64,000 bases of DNA from positions 1 through 64,000 of the forward strand of contig WSUB01000088.1 in NCBI GenBank assembly GCA_019633425.1. Direction: 5' to 3'. The DNA is from Tulasnella sp. 424. Its lineage: Eukaryota > Basidiomycota > Agaricomycetes > Cantharellales > Tulasnellaceae. The notes under the pieces are model-generated. The model searched no databases, was not told the DNA's origin, and saw only the letters and a list, made by a program, of their open reading frames with translations. Below, one piece after another: positions 21,777-32,806 of the stretch (the first letter of the stretch is position 1; each line of letters begins with the position of its first letter). The position numbers and the translations under genes were made by a program.

Positions 21777-22819
21777 ATGTCCTCTGACCCTCTAATCATG
21801 CCTGGAGGATTCAACCCAACTTGGCAAGACCGTGTCATCGCGTTACTCAAATCCAGTCGTCCTCCAGGCTGGACATTTGGACCGATCCTCTACGGGATCG
21901 GCGTTATTCACTCTCGCAACCTCCCACGAACTCTTGGAGATTTATTTAGAGCGGTTGTGCAAATTGGGTCTTTAAGTATACCCTTGTGTATCAGTACGTT
22001 TCCGCTTTGGCTTCTGGCAATGTGGAGCTCGCTGAGAACACGCGCTTGAACCTTGCAGTTGTATTCGGTATCAACGACGTGTACGACTATGAATCTGACC
22101 TCCTCAACCCACGAAAGTCGGAAAACAGCCTCGAAGGCACCATTCTTCAACCAGTGTACCATCAGGACGTCCGCCGGGCTGCATGGGCGTCAACCGCCCT
22201 CATCCTCGGTATCTTCGCTCTCACTGGGCGGAAGCAGACGTTCCTCGCAACCCTAGGCCTAGTTTTCCTTGGCTGGCAATACTCCGCCCCTCCACTCCGC
22301 CTGAAGGAAGTCCCAGTCATCGATTCAATCTCAAATGGGTTGATGGTTCTGCTCGCATCATTTATCGGGTTCACTTCTCGTGGAGGGTCAATTGCTGACG
22401 CGCCGAGGAGTGGCTACTTAATGGCACTGGTCTGCGCTGGTGTCCATGCTCTTGGAGCTGCTGTTGACATCGACGCGGACTTGCAAGCTGGCCAACGAAC
22501 AATCGCCACGTTCCTTGGAGCTCGTGCAAGTGCATGCATCGCGGCGGCGTTCTAGTAGGTCCCGCCCCACCGCACCTCGACGTCATACTCATATCTCTAA
22601 CCTCCACACAGTGCAACCGCAGTCGCAATAGAAGATTTGCGAACAATCTTTGGTGTATACGTACTCGGTGGATTCTTTATTACAGCTGCGGCCGCCGTCA
22701 ACGTCAGTTGGGTTCACCGCTCCTTCCAAGTCGTGGTGTATTGGACTGTAATTATGGCGATGATTTGGTTCGGAGCTCGCGGGAAGGAGATCTTGTCGAA
22801 GCTCATGAAACGAGACTGA
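21777..22819 (+). CDS. UbiA-family prenyltransferase, membrane-bound
   Basis: Exons 21777-21987, 22059-22554 and 22612-22819 give 304 residues, normal for the family. The intron 1 ends were chosen because they restore the phase and put SIPLF directly before FGINDVYDYESD. That is the first Asp-rich motif (N76-D84, NDxxDxxxD), which binds the prenyl diphosphate through magnesium. The second lies at about 207-214 (DIDADLQAG). Between and after them are some seven hydrophobic helices, for example ALILGIFAL, FLATLGLVFLGW and SNGLMVLLASFIGF. Family members attach isoprenoid chains to aromatic or other acceptors (4-hydroxybenzoate, homogentisate, haem, chlorophyll-like). The acceptor here cannot be read from sequence; the motif style is closer to the broad UbiA group than to mitochondrial Coq2. 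Confidence 0.82.
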
Positions 22820-22926
22820 GTTCGTACCGGTGCGAGTCCAGAGACTTAGCCACATAGCATACCCATCTCAGTGACTATTACAGTCTAAACAATAAATTAC
22901 ACGTGGACACTGCAATTTACAACTGG

Positions 22927-23813
22927 CTATGGAGTCCCGTTCCAGTCGTAGCCTCCAAGTATGAAACAAACCCCGGCATTCCCCAAACAAGCCGCTGAGA
23001 GCAGGATGACCAAAATCATAATCCCGAGACCCTTCTCCTGGTCTAAAACTGCCCAAGACCCCACCGTGACGAAGAACGCCAATGCTGCGGCTCCTCCAAA
23101 GACGCACGGAACTGAGAACAAGATTTGGAACATGATATCCCCTTCTACCACTAACTATAACCGCAGAAAATCCAATATTTTTTTTCAGTGACTTGAGAAA
23201 AGGTTTGTTAACTCCAGGGCCTCTTCACTTACTTGCAAGCGGTCGGGCATGCTTAAGGTCCATAAGCACAGTAGCCCAAAGATCACAGATATAAGACTCC
23301 CGCAGAAGGATGCCTGCATGCTTGTATATGTCATCCTCGAACCTGGATTTGTCGCGAGTACGTTGACGTTGGCTCTTTCCGTCCAAATGGGGGAAAAGCA
23401 TAACATCAGTCCAGTCGACTGCGGAATCGCTCAGGATGAGGTTACCCACGTCAAAACAAGACCGGACTTAGATTTGCGGAGTCAGTTAGCCCGCAGGCGA
23501 AGAGAGCCGTATCTTGGTCTCTCACAACGACAACGATATTCTGGATCTTCAGTTCCAAAGTCCGCTTGAGGCGTAACCACTCCTTTCGGTGTATGTACCT
23601 ATAAGAGAGAGATCACCAACGCACTGAGCATCACTGTATAAGGCACCAATAATAGGCTATAGCAAACCTCTGTTTCATTATCCCCTTTTCTTGGTAACCC
23701 AGTGTCAATAAACCGACGATAAACCCGAACTTGCGGATGAAGCTCCGGGCCCAATGCCGGGGCTGATCAACACGGGTGGCTTGAGCATATTCAGTCGGTG
23801 ATTGTACTTCCAT
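22927..23813 (-). CDS. Four-helix membrane protein, micro-exon family M1
   Basis: Exons 23668-23813, 23526-23598, 23450-23466, 23233-23374 and 22927-23154 join in phase to 201 residues. Exon 3 is only 17 bases (TCCGGTCTTGTTTTGAC, encoding SGLVLT across the junction). The protein has a soluble N-terminus with LLTLGYQ, a basic helix (KEWLRLKRTLELKIQ), then hydrophobic segments IVVVSGLVLTANVNVL, SFCGSLISVIFGLLCLWTL, VPCVFGGAAALAFFVTVG and IMILVILLSAACLGNAGVCFIL, ending DWNGTP. Exon sizes 73, 17, 142 and 228 recur exactly in M4, which supports the model. I know of no function. Similar small membrane proteins are abundant in some agaricomycetes. Confidence 0.75.
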
Positions 23814-24124
23814 GCCCTCGAGAACTAAGGTGCCGAAGGCTTGAAGGAGTAACGACAGGTGGGTGTGGGCTTGGTACAACGAAGGTGAATTCGTTGCTAC
23901 GCGCGCCCCAGCGACGTCGAAGTCGCGAAAAACGCCGAGACGTGGGAGAGTCGTGGTAGTCGCCGCCCGGCCCGGCTGACAACACCCTCCATCACCACTT
24001 TGCACGACGGGGGGTTTTCCTTTCCTAGTGAGCAAAGCAAAGTGAGGCTGAATTCTATCGGTTCGCGCATTCAATTCTTCTAAATTTCATATCCCCGAGA
24101 TAATCTATAAACGAAACCCAAGTA
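23814..24124. other. Upstream flank of M1
   Basis: Just over 300 bases between M1 and the M2 fragment. The minus-strand frame of M1 exon 1 stays open upstream to about 24074, but the in-frame ATG at 23813 (MEVQSPTEY) matches the length of the M4 start, so the upstream part is taken as untranslated. Confidence 0.4.
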
Positions 24125-24345
24125 TCAAGCAGTCTCGTTCCATTCCTGGGTCCCAAGCCCGAAACAAATCCCAGCGTTTCCTAAGCAAGCTGTGGAGAGG
24201 AGTATAACCAAAATAATAATCGCAATATTTTCCTGTCAATCCAAAATCGCCCAAGCCCCCACCATGACGACGAAGTACGCCAACGCTGCAGCTCCCCCAA
24301 AGGCGTATGGAACTGAGCACGCACGATTTGATATCCCGCCCTAAC
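24125..24345 (-). pseudogene. M2: terminal-exon fragment of the micro-exon family
   Basis: Only the last exon of a family member is left. The true frame reads GAAALAYFVVMVGAWAILD, then a TGA where M1 has an uninterrupted DQEK turn, then IIILVILLSTACLGNAGICFGLG and EWNETA with a stop at 24125-24127. It lies about 300 bases upstream of the intact M1 in the same orientation. No exon 1-4 sequence was found in the 430 bases beyond it. Confidence 0.75.
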
Positions 24346-24782
24346 ACTGCCTATAATTACGGAATTTCCCTTTTTTGTTTCAGTGACTTGACTTCATTAA
24401 GACCCGTCTCACCTACTAAATGTTTATTAGTTCGGCTCAAGTTCGACTCCAGGGTACGGTAGTGGACAAGCTTACAGACTTGGGTGTACGTTACATTTCA
24501 TACTTCAGAGACGGCGGTCTGTAACGGCTCAATCCGACCTGGCATCATGCAAATGAGAGGAGAACGATGGGATAAGCGCATGATATATGACTTTCAGACG
24601 GCAGGGTGTTACTAATCGATCCGAATGCGTCGCATGAACAAGATACAAAGGGGGACGGAGCGCCAGAATCTCAGTCAACAGGACACATAGCTCAGAGTCT
24701 TAACAGAAACATGCATAACACGAAATACAGTTGGGTATCAAGAACCGAATCTCGCTCGATCTCGAAATGTCTCGGCCGAACA
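24346..24782. other. Intergenic region, no gene seen
   Basis: About 440 bases between the M2 fragment and the 3' end of kinase-TPR gene B. No coding or structural signal was recognised. Confidence 0.4.
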
Positions 24783-27142
24783 TCATTCCGCCTTCGCCGG
24801 TTTGAGTTTTCGACGGGCTGCAGCGGCGTCCCTTAATGCGTCTGCTGCAAGCTGAGTAGCTCCTATTTCTTCAAAAATTCCAGCGGCTTGTTCATAAAGG
24901 CGTATTGCATCTTCGTGCTGATCCTGGTCACGGTTGACGTGTGCAAGGCACATCACAGTCCAGGCTCTTCCGTCTCTGTGGCCAATGTCGATAAAGATTT
25001 GCAGGCATTCTGAGAAAAGCTGAACGGCCGGGCCGTACTGTGTTTGAAACCGATGCACCTCAGCGAGGCCCCATAGAGCGCGGGCTCTTCCTTGTCTGTC
25101 GCCGATGTCGGTGAAGATTTGGATGACCTCGGAGTAAAGCGGGACGGCTTTGCTGTACTTGTCTTGAAGCCGATGCACGTCGGCAAGACCCCACAGAGCA
25201 TCAGCTCTTCCTTGTCTGTCACCTATGTAAGTGCAGATGTCCAAGGCTTCGGTGTAGAATGTAACAGCTTTGCTGTACTTGTCTTGAAGCCGATGCACAT
25301 CGGCCAGACCGAACACAGCGTCAGCTCTTCCTTTTTGGTTGCCGATGTCGGTGTAAATTTGGACCACCTCGGAGTAGAGCATAACGGCTTTGCTGTACTC
25401 GTTTTGAAGCCGATGCACACTGGCAAGACCCAACAGAGCATCGGCTCTTCCTTGTCTGTTACCGATGTCAGCGCAGATGTCCAAGGCTTCGGTGTAAAAC
25501 TTTGATGCGTTGATATAGTCATTCTGAGCTCGATGCATTGCTCCCATTTTTATAAGAAGTTCTGGAGAGCGAGTTCGCAAAACTGACGTATTTGCGGCCG
25601 CCTGCCGATCCGGAATAACCATTGGCTGTATGGTGACATGTCAAATTGGGGTCAAATAACCCAAAACCAGCGCCACTCACCATCCAATTTATTGACTTTT
25701 GACAGTCATCAGCCGTTGGCCGCTTGCTGGGATCAATGTTCCAGCACGTGATCATAAGCGAGTAAAGTTCCCGGAGCAGCACCATATTGGCATGATCAGC
25801 AGCAGATGGAAGGTTTCCCTGAATGACGTGTATGACAACGACGGAGTCCTTTTGGATATTTTGAAACGGAATTGAATTCGTCATAACCTATTTTGGTACT
25901 GATTGTAAGCTTCTGTTGCGAACAATTTTCGAGTCTTTGTATAGTACCTCGTAAAAGATCCAGCCCAATGCCCAGATATCGCTCCATAGGCTAGGTTCCG
26001 TGTTGGTTTCATCTTCCATGAGCAGCCCCGGAGCAGCCCAGCGAAGTGTAAATTGATTGCCCTTCAGTGTCACCGTATTAGTAGCTTCACAAAATTCCGT
26101 CTCGAGTAACAGTGCTGGCTGCGCTTCCTTTTTGCTCTTCTCGGGTCGTACAGGAGGATCCGTTTTCGTTAGACGACGTGCGGAACCAAAGTCCGTAATG
26201 ACTGCGCGACAAATTGAATTTACCAACACATTGGCCTACGTAGCGTAGAGTTTCAGCTTGCCGAGTGTCATATTACGGTAAGATCTGGACCCACCGATTT
26301 GAGGTCGCCATGGTATATCGGCGGGTTTTGTTCATGAAGGTAATTCACTCCGTCCACCACATCCCGAGTCTAGTGCAACGGTTCTTAGAAGATGGCTCAT
26401 AGTGCAGTGTTCTGGTCTTACCAGCGAGACTCGTTCAGGAATTTCCCATTCCCCCGACGCAACGAAGTCCTTTAAATTCCCGTTGGCCGCCCAAGGAAAG
26501 ACTAGCCAGACCCTATCCTCGGACAGATCTTCAACAAACCCTTCAAGATTGATGATGTTTTCGTGAGAATGGTTGGTTAAGAATCCAGCTTCCCTGAGTG
26601 CCAACTGAGAGGACTTAGCGCTGTGCGAACACTCATGCATAGGGATAACTCGTTCTCACCCCCAACACCCGCTCTCTGTCTTTTCCAGTCTGGATCTTCA
26701 TTTTCTTTACTGCTATGGCCTAAAATGTGGAAGTCAGCCACTCGTCCACTGACTCGTTGCAGCAAACAAGTCTCATTGGCACCGACCTTCCGGCTGGGTG
26801 ATCTACCATCAGACATGTTTTTATCTTCGCTATTTGTTGAATCGTCCTTGCCACTTTCAGAATCGGAGGTGGAAATCAAAACGGCTCGTGCAACGGTCCC
26901 GAATCCTCCACGAAACTCCGGGGCGTCTTCCGGGAATTCGATCGAGGACGGATCGATTCGCCATCCCGCAAGTTTCTCGAGTTTATCTCTCTGCAAAGAA
27001 GCGCGCTTCGGTGAGCGCTCTTATTACTCTTTGTAACTCGGGTGGGATGTACTAATTTGATGCTTAGCTGAGGTGTACTGCCAGAACTGCCCGGATCAGA
27101 CCCATGCGAACGACGGCGGTCGGCGTCGTCGTTATTGTCCAT
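24783..27142 (-). CDS. Protein kinase fused to TPR repeats (gene B)
   Basis: Exons 27053-27142, 26787-26990, 26660-26719, 26422-26604, 26295-26369, 25948-26235, 25681-25887 and 24783-25625 join in phase 0 to 649 residues. The kinase has a glycine loop (FRGGFGTVARAV), AVKK (Lys about 103), HGDLKS..N (199-206) and DFG (219-221). Where gene A has APE, this protein reads RWAAPGLL, so the usual glutamate that pairs with a conserved arginine is glycine. Activity is therefore uncertain. The last exon holds about seven 40-residue TPRs (ADVHRLQDKYSKAV..Y.EALDI pattern). Exons of 183, 75 and 207 bases match gene A exactly, so the two genes share an ancestor, with one extra intron in the N-lobe here. 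Confidence 0.8.
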
Positions 27143-28172
27143 TTGAATCAGATCGCTTAGTGTAATAGGGATCGCCAATTAGACGGGTCGATGGTCAATT
27201 AGGTGCTTCACCGAGGGGAGACGCAGCGAAAGGAGGTGGTTTCAGGGACGGGGTGGTGAATCAGAGGGTCTTTAAGGAGGGGGGCATTCTTGAACCACGC
27301 TAGCATCGCGCTTCTCTTTCTCCTCGAGGCGAAGAAGTGTGGTACACTCATCAGCGCTTTCGAGACCTTTTTCTCTCGTGGAATTGTCGTTACACGTTGC
27401 AGATAAGATGCATAGTGTTGGAGTACTGAACCCTCCTATTCAGCTTTCACCAAGTACCCTTTCGATCTCCCGTAGGCCCTCGTCGATCGGACCTGCGAAC
27501 GCGGCAATTGCTATCTAGTTTCGTGCTATGGGTTCTTCTCTTCGGAGTGCATGCGAACGCAACCTTAGTACACAGCCTTAGGCTAACATGTGTGCTGTGC
27601 TGCGCCAATCGTCGGCCGACCCCTGGACAGCTAAGTTACCGTCGCGCGCTTCGTCTCTCACATCAGGGGGAAGCTAGATTTGGCGAGGGTAGCATCGTTA
27701 GCTGCCTCTTTTGATTCACTCGGTGAGTAAGCGGCCCCGCGTAATCGACACAAGTACTTACACTGAGCACGAAATATTGGGATCCAGCTGGGAGGGTTCT
27801 GAGGATGCTCGATGTCAACATGGTACGTAGTAGGTTCAAATGTTCGGTAATTATTCAAACGCCGAATTCGAAGGCACACTATACGCTGCTTCAAGCTAGT
27901 GCGGGAGGGTAATCGCACGTGTGTCTCGTGTAGTACCGGATTTCTGTTTAGGGGTGCGTTACGTCATCACTTCGAGGTTGCTTTGCTCTTAGCGTCACAC
28001 TCCTCTCCCTCCACCGAACGCTGCGCACGTCGATCATGCGATAGAAATCATGCTCTCGTTGAATTGGGCGGCGTCTCTGACGGCTGCGAAGTACTCTTTA
28101 CCCTTTTGATGTGTTGCCGCGAACTCGGGCCCGCAACTTGTATGTACTCTGCGACTGAGGACACCCACCAGC
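27143..28172. other. Intergenic region, no supported gene
   Basis: About 1 kb upstream of kinase-TPR gene B. A plus-strand frame opens at 27899 and runs on into the NDH-2 relic in a frame other than the relic's own, so it is a shadow. Nothing else was recognised. Confidence 0.4.
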
Positions 28173-28662
28173 ATGGCAATGCCCGTCGACGGGGGCAAGG
28201 AGACCGTTGTCATCTTGGAGAGGGGTTAGGCTGGCGACACCATGCTGGAGAACATGGACTAGAAGCATTACGACGTTGTGAGTCCCCTCGATCTTCGTTC
28301 ACTCAGTCCAATCTGCAATATCTAATTCGCCTTCAATCGTTCGGAAGACTCATAGCACCCATATTAGGACCCTTGTCAACCTGCGAAACTTCTTCCTCTT
28401 CACTTCCCTCCTTCCCCTCAGTCGCAATTGGAACTCTCATACTCTGCTCGATCACCCAACCCCGTGCTCCTCCCGACATAACGCACCCGAGCACCCATCC
28501 ACGAAGCCGAAGCTCTCAAAGTTGCCCCCTACAGCAAGCAGGTAACCGTCGCGAACTCGTCAGACATCAAAGGGGATGTCAACGATATGGCCGTTCCTTT
28601 CGATGTCGTGGCGGATGTAGGCGCCAAAACTCAGACGATGGGCGTCCCTGATGTCAGAAAGG
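28173..28662 (+). pseudogene. Relic of alternative NADH dehydrogenase (NDH-2)
   Basis: A decayed fragment of the type II NADH:ubiquinone oxidoreductase of mitochondria. The first part reads KETVVILERG, stop, AGDTMLENMD, stop, KHYDVV. Live enzymes have a VILGSGWAG..L..LD..KYDVVVVSPRNYF pattern here, so TAG at 28227-28229 replaces the Trp codon of the FAD-binding glycine motif, and a second TAG lies at 28260-28262. After a gap, VAIGTLILCSITQP fits the VGT..F.SI.EP segment. Then, in another frame, EAEALKVAPYSKQV and FDVVADVGAKTQTMGVPDVRK match the AVGAKT.TFG.PGV region. The C-terminal half is absent. It lies between family M copies. Confidence 0.7.
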
Positions 28663-28695
28663 TAAGGTGGGGGGCGGGATCGTCAAGCAACGTAC

Positions 28696-28991
28696 GTCAA
28701 GACGAGACCGGACTTATATATGACTCATTCTTGCTACTCCAGAGACGTAACTAGGGGGTGCCGGTATATACTTATAACCCCATTGATACTCTGGATCTTC
28801 AGCTCCAATGTACGTTTGAAGAGCGACCACCTTACTTTGTTGATGTACCTTAAAGCATCAACACATTCAACAAAAGATGTCCCAGATTGTCGGTGTAGAG
28901 AGACATACCTTTTCTTTATTAGCTCTGGGTTTTGATACGCCAGTGTTAATAGACCCACGATGCGACCAACCCCGAGAGGGATCCCCCTCAC
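28696..28991 (-). pseudogene. M3: 5' fragment of the micro-exon family
   Basis: The first three exons of a family member survive: GLLTLAYQNPELIKK (exon 1, donor GTATGT after 28909), YINKVRWSLFKRTLELKIQ (28779-28848) and the 17-base micro-exon TCCGGTCTCGTCTTGAC at 28696-28712 followed by a GTACGT donor. Exons 4 and 5 are missing; the NDH-2 relic begins 34 bases beyond, so the two broken genes meet there. A stop lies directly before GTGAGGGGG upstream of exon 1, so no start codon is evident. Confidence 0.7.
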
Positions 28992-29785
28992 CTACTGGCC
29001 AAAAGCGTCTCGCCCAAGAGTCCTCCGAACCTAGATAATTTAATAGACGCTTCGCGTAGCGAGACATTCTGTAGACTTGAGTTTACTGTAGACAGCAAGG
29101 AATCGAGGCGCGTTCAGTATAGACTCAGGCTGGCGAGTGGCTAGCCTAGGCCTGGTCTCCCCTTGGGACCGGTTGAGATTTGAACAATGGCTGTACTTTG
29201 AAATTTTTTTACATCTAGATTTGAGCGAACGTGCTTTCATAAACAGCTGCACGAGGTGTGTGAGGCATTTTTCTTTGAAATCGCAAGCCACTCGGTGAAC
29301 CTACTGCAAGTACCCAAAACGAGGGCTATAACCTATCCGTCACACAAGGTGATCATATTCCGCATCTGAACTCCGCATGACTCAATATTGCTTGAATGAG
29401 CTTTGGCGGCGCTGTGTGGCTTCCGCCTGGAGGGGTATCGCCCCTCATATGACGGCATGACAAGACACTGGAATCAGAATTCACGGCGTTCACGTACTGC
29501 CCTTTGAATTGTCTGTGATTTTGTGGCGCATGTTACCCGGACTTTGGCTAGCTAATGAAACCTTGTCCGAGTTCACTTAGGCACGATTGCCTCATCTGGC
29601 TGGGATAGTCTTGGATCGAAGCCTGGTCGAGGGAGAATGGCTCACGAGTCTACAATAACAACAGCCTCTGAGGTTATGGCTCCCCCTTTGAATAACGCTT
29701 CTGGCTGTCCAACTGTTCTTAGGAAGAAACTGAGTCCCCATCTGTCTCGCCAAGCCATAAAACCACATGATGCATTTGTCACTAG
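28992..29785. other. Intergenic region, no gene seen
   Basis: About 800 bases between the M3 fragment and M4. Frames at 29040-29291 and 29592-29804 on the minus strand have no family resemblance; the second overlaps the end of M4 out of frame. Confidence 0.4.
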
Positions 29786-30668
29786 CTAGGGAGAGTCGTT
29801 CCACTCATGACTCCCAAGTACAAAGCAGATCCCCGCATTTCCCAAACAAGCTGCGGAGAGGATGATAACTAATATCATGACCGCTTCGCTCTTCTGCTGA
29901 TCTAGAACAGTCCATGCCCCCACAGTCACAAAGAACGTCAGTACCGCTGCGCCGCCGAAGACGCATGGGACCGAGAACAGAATTTGGAACAAGTTGTCAC
30001 GTTTGACTACGAGCTGTTCTCACAGGGTTGGATAAAGTCAGTGGCTTAAGCGGAGAAGAGCATGAGGATCCAGCACGCACTTCCAGCCGCTCCGGCATGC
30101 TTAGGGTCCACAAGCACAAGAGACCAAATATTACCGAGATGAGACTCCCGCAGAAGGATGCTTGCATGCTTGTGTAGGTCATTCTTGATTCTGGAACTGT
30201 TGCGAGGACGTTGACATTTGCTCTATTGGTCGAAGGGAGTGGGAATGAGTATCATCAGTAAGCGCCCAAATTCACACCGCCCCTTTGGCGAGTGACATAC
30301 GTCAAGACAAGGCCGGACTTGGGTATGAAGGCAGTTAGCGTATAAGCCCAAGAAGCGTTATTTTGGAGTCTTACAACCACGACGATGTTCTGGATCTTCT
30401 TTTCCAACGTAAGCTTGAAGGCCAGCCACTCTTTCCGATGGATGTACCTAAGCCACCAACGGCCAACCCGTTACACATCAGAGCTCACGCAGAGGTCAGG
30501 AATACGTTATGCGAAATACCTCTTCTGCATTATTCCTCTGTCTTGGTACCCGAGTGTCAATAAGCCGACGATAAAGCTGAATTTGCGGCCAGCATTCCTG
30601 ACTCTTTGACGGAGGCGCCCGCGGGCAGCTGGCGTTTGAGCGTTCTGAACAGTTGACGGCGGATCCAT
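29786..30668 (-). CDS. Four-helix membrane protein, micro-exon family M4
   Basis: Exons 30520-30668, 30375-30447, 30301-30317, 30081-30222 and 29786-30013 give 202 residues. Apart from exon 1 (149 bases against 146), every exon has exactly the size of the M1 exon, including the 17-base micro-exon TCCGGCCTTGTCTTGAC. The N-terminus differs (MDPPSTVQNAQ), while LLTLGYQ, KEWLAFKLTLEKKIQ and the last three helices (SLISVIFGLLCLW, VPCVFGGAAVLTFFVTVG, IILSAACLGNAGICFVLG) are close to M1. Same strand as M1-M3, so these four arose by local duplication. Function unknown. Confidence 0.75.
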
Positions 30669-31028
30669 GCCCCCAGAGAAAGTTTGATTTCAGGTGAATA
30701 GAGTAAGAAGGGTGGTAATAAGTAGATAGCGGATATAGGCTTGGTGGTGGTTCAAGGGAAGTCGTGTCAGCCAGCGGCCCCGAAGTGAGACACCGGAGCT
30801 CGGCTCGGCGACTATTCTGCAATGTGTACCCTCACGGATGCCAAGCCGGTCTCACCGCACCGGCGTGAGGCTTTAGATCGGATCTGCAAGCCACTCCTTT
30901 GTGTAATGCGTGACTATTATGTCTATCTATACAACATACACAGCAGCGCAGCTCCGGGCAATTCCGATCGCCACAAGTACAGCCAGAAATTACAAAGATA
31001 GATAGTGACCCTTTGGTGTAGCCTTCAC
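30669..31028. other. Short intergenic region M4/M5
   Basis: 360 bases holding the M4 promoter and the M5 3' end. No further signal was recognised. Confidence 0.4.
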
Positions 31029-32359
31029 CTATCTCTCGTATGGAATCGTCGCTGTTCTACGGAAACCTCCGATGTAACCGTAATCCGTGGCACTGGCGTA
31101 CTGCGCCTCGGGACTGCTAGTGGGTTTATTGCTTGTGCCATCCGAGCTCGGTTCTGACCAGTAGAAAGTCAGCCAGGATACATGATAGTCATAAGATGTG
31201 CTTATTACCTTGCCGAGGAGCTTCCGTGTCGAATGCGGCGGTGTCGTCCGATAGTTGAAGAAAAACGAATCCAAGGAGCCCAACAACCGTGATGACTGCT
31301 GATGCTGTTACTCCCACCTTGAAAAGACCGTTTTTAAGTACTCAACTCTACAGTCGAAGGTGAGGTCTTACCTTTGCTAAGTAATACTTGCCGGATTGTT
31401 GCCATGCCATTAGGAGAATTTCCGCAAAGAAGCTGCATGAACAAGTTGCTGCCCAGATCTACGCCTAAAATGTCAGAGCGGTATCTCACATCTATTTGCC
31501 AGAAGCTGTACCTGTGGTATAGCGAGGCAATATGGGAAGAATAGCGGGAATTTATCCGCGACTTTCTAAGACACCCGCTTGCCATAAGTTACGTTTGCCC
31601 ACATCGCCATAGAAGATTCGGTAAGCGTACCTGGAAGGTATCTCCTTGAACGTCGCTCAGAACGTACATCAAACCTGTTCCGAACCCGATGGATATAAGA
31701 CTGCTGAGGAGGGACACAATCCCTAAGGCAAAGGCAGTCTCCGATAACGGTATGCTAGAACAGACAACTGTGGAGACAGCTCTGCAAAGCCGCCCCTAAT
31801 TGAGTTTTCTTCGAAAAGTGGTTTTATCCCATAACGAAAGCTCGTACCCCATAATCAAACCACTCTGAACGCCGGTAAAAAAACGACATAAGCTAGGAAC
31901 CCTAAACCCGGCGGATTTCGGCCGGCACAACTCACCGCAATGTTTAGACTAGACCAACGGTTGACAAGACTGTCACGGAACTGGACCCAACGTTGAGGAT
32001 CTTTAGCCTCCCTCAGACGCTTGATATGATAGAAAGGGATCCCGAAGGTAACTTGAAGCTGATAGGCGCTCCACAAGCTCTCTCTGCGGGCTTCTCAGTA
32101 ACTGCGGCTTCATGGCGGGCGCTTACGAACCGCTCGCTCACCGTCGGTGCATGGGAGGTCTGTGTGCGCCATTTAAGCCGAGGTCTGGGGGCCGTTGAGC
32201 TCGTCTTTGGGTTGGTTGACCTGTCGCGTTGGTTGGCGGCTCGTCAGGTGCAAACGAGACAGATCCTCCCGTTGGGGATCGCGTGTGGGACGTCTGTGGG
32301 CTGGCTTGATTTGCTTCTGGAGGAGGGGGAGTAGTTGTTGGACTTGAAGTAGTAGCCAT
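31029..32359 (-). CDS. Multi-pass membrane protein, distant micro-exon family M5
   Basis: Eight exons join in phase to 302 residues: 32142-32359, 31936-32083, 31848-31864, 31631-31781, 31512-31565, 31372-31458, 31209-31317 and 31029-31153. Exon 3 is again 17 bases (AGTGGTTTGATTATGGG, SGLIMG) and follows a basic helix (RWVQFRDSLVNRWSSLNIA) at the same place as in M1 and M4. The N-terminus is Pro/Thr/Ser-rich. Hydrophobic segments follow in SGLIMGAVSTVVCSSI, LGIVSLLSSLISIGFG, FPLFFPYCLAIP with IWAATCSCSFFAEILLM, and ASAVITVVGLLGFVFLQL; the tail is polar. The extra exons after exon 4 set it apart from M1. The exon 1-2 junction is the least certain. Confidence 0.65.
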
Positions 32360-32806
32360 TAGAGGAGGAGGAGGAGGGGGGAGGGGAGAAGGGGAGACAG
32401 GGAAGCTTCGGGTGACGATCGGTGTGTTCGGTGTGATCGAGGTGATCGACTGGGGTTTATGTAACGTGTAACGCACGCGGGCTAAGGCTAGAACGCCGTT
32501 AATGAGCGGTCATATAGCATTTTATGAGTCATTGGCTCAACTCCATTGAGACCACCCAAACGAGATCAAATGGGAATGGAAGCCTCAAACCTTCGTTACA
32601 AAAGTCTTCTTCGCAGCAGATCCTCCACTTGCAACCCTTCATCTTCCCGCAACCCGCACTGCCTCGCCACCACCAGTACAGCGAATGGACGCCAAAAAGG
32701 ACACGGCGACCACGACATTAGAGCTCGTCAACGTTCGAAAAATAACAGACGGTACGCATAGGCTAGGTCAAAAGGAAGGGCGAGAGGTCACCGACAGCAG
32801 CCTCCC
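32360..32806. promoter_or_regulatory. Shared divergent promoter of M5 and M6
   Basis: 447 bases between two family members transcribed in opposite directions. An upstream ATG frame at 32685-32867 overlaps the M6 start in another frame and may be an upstream ORF or chance. A run of GAGGAGGAGGAGG lies just outside the M5 start. Confidence 0.4.

Noticed and set aside
25092..25505. 137-codon plus-strand frame opposite the TPR exon of gene B
   Set aside because: A repeat-driven shadow of the minus-strand TPR units.
27899..28651. 250-codon plus-strand frame
   Set aside because: It overlaps the NDH-2 relic in a different frame; composition is Arg/Ser/Cys-rich without any domain.
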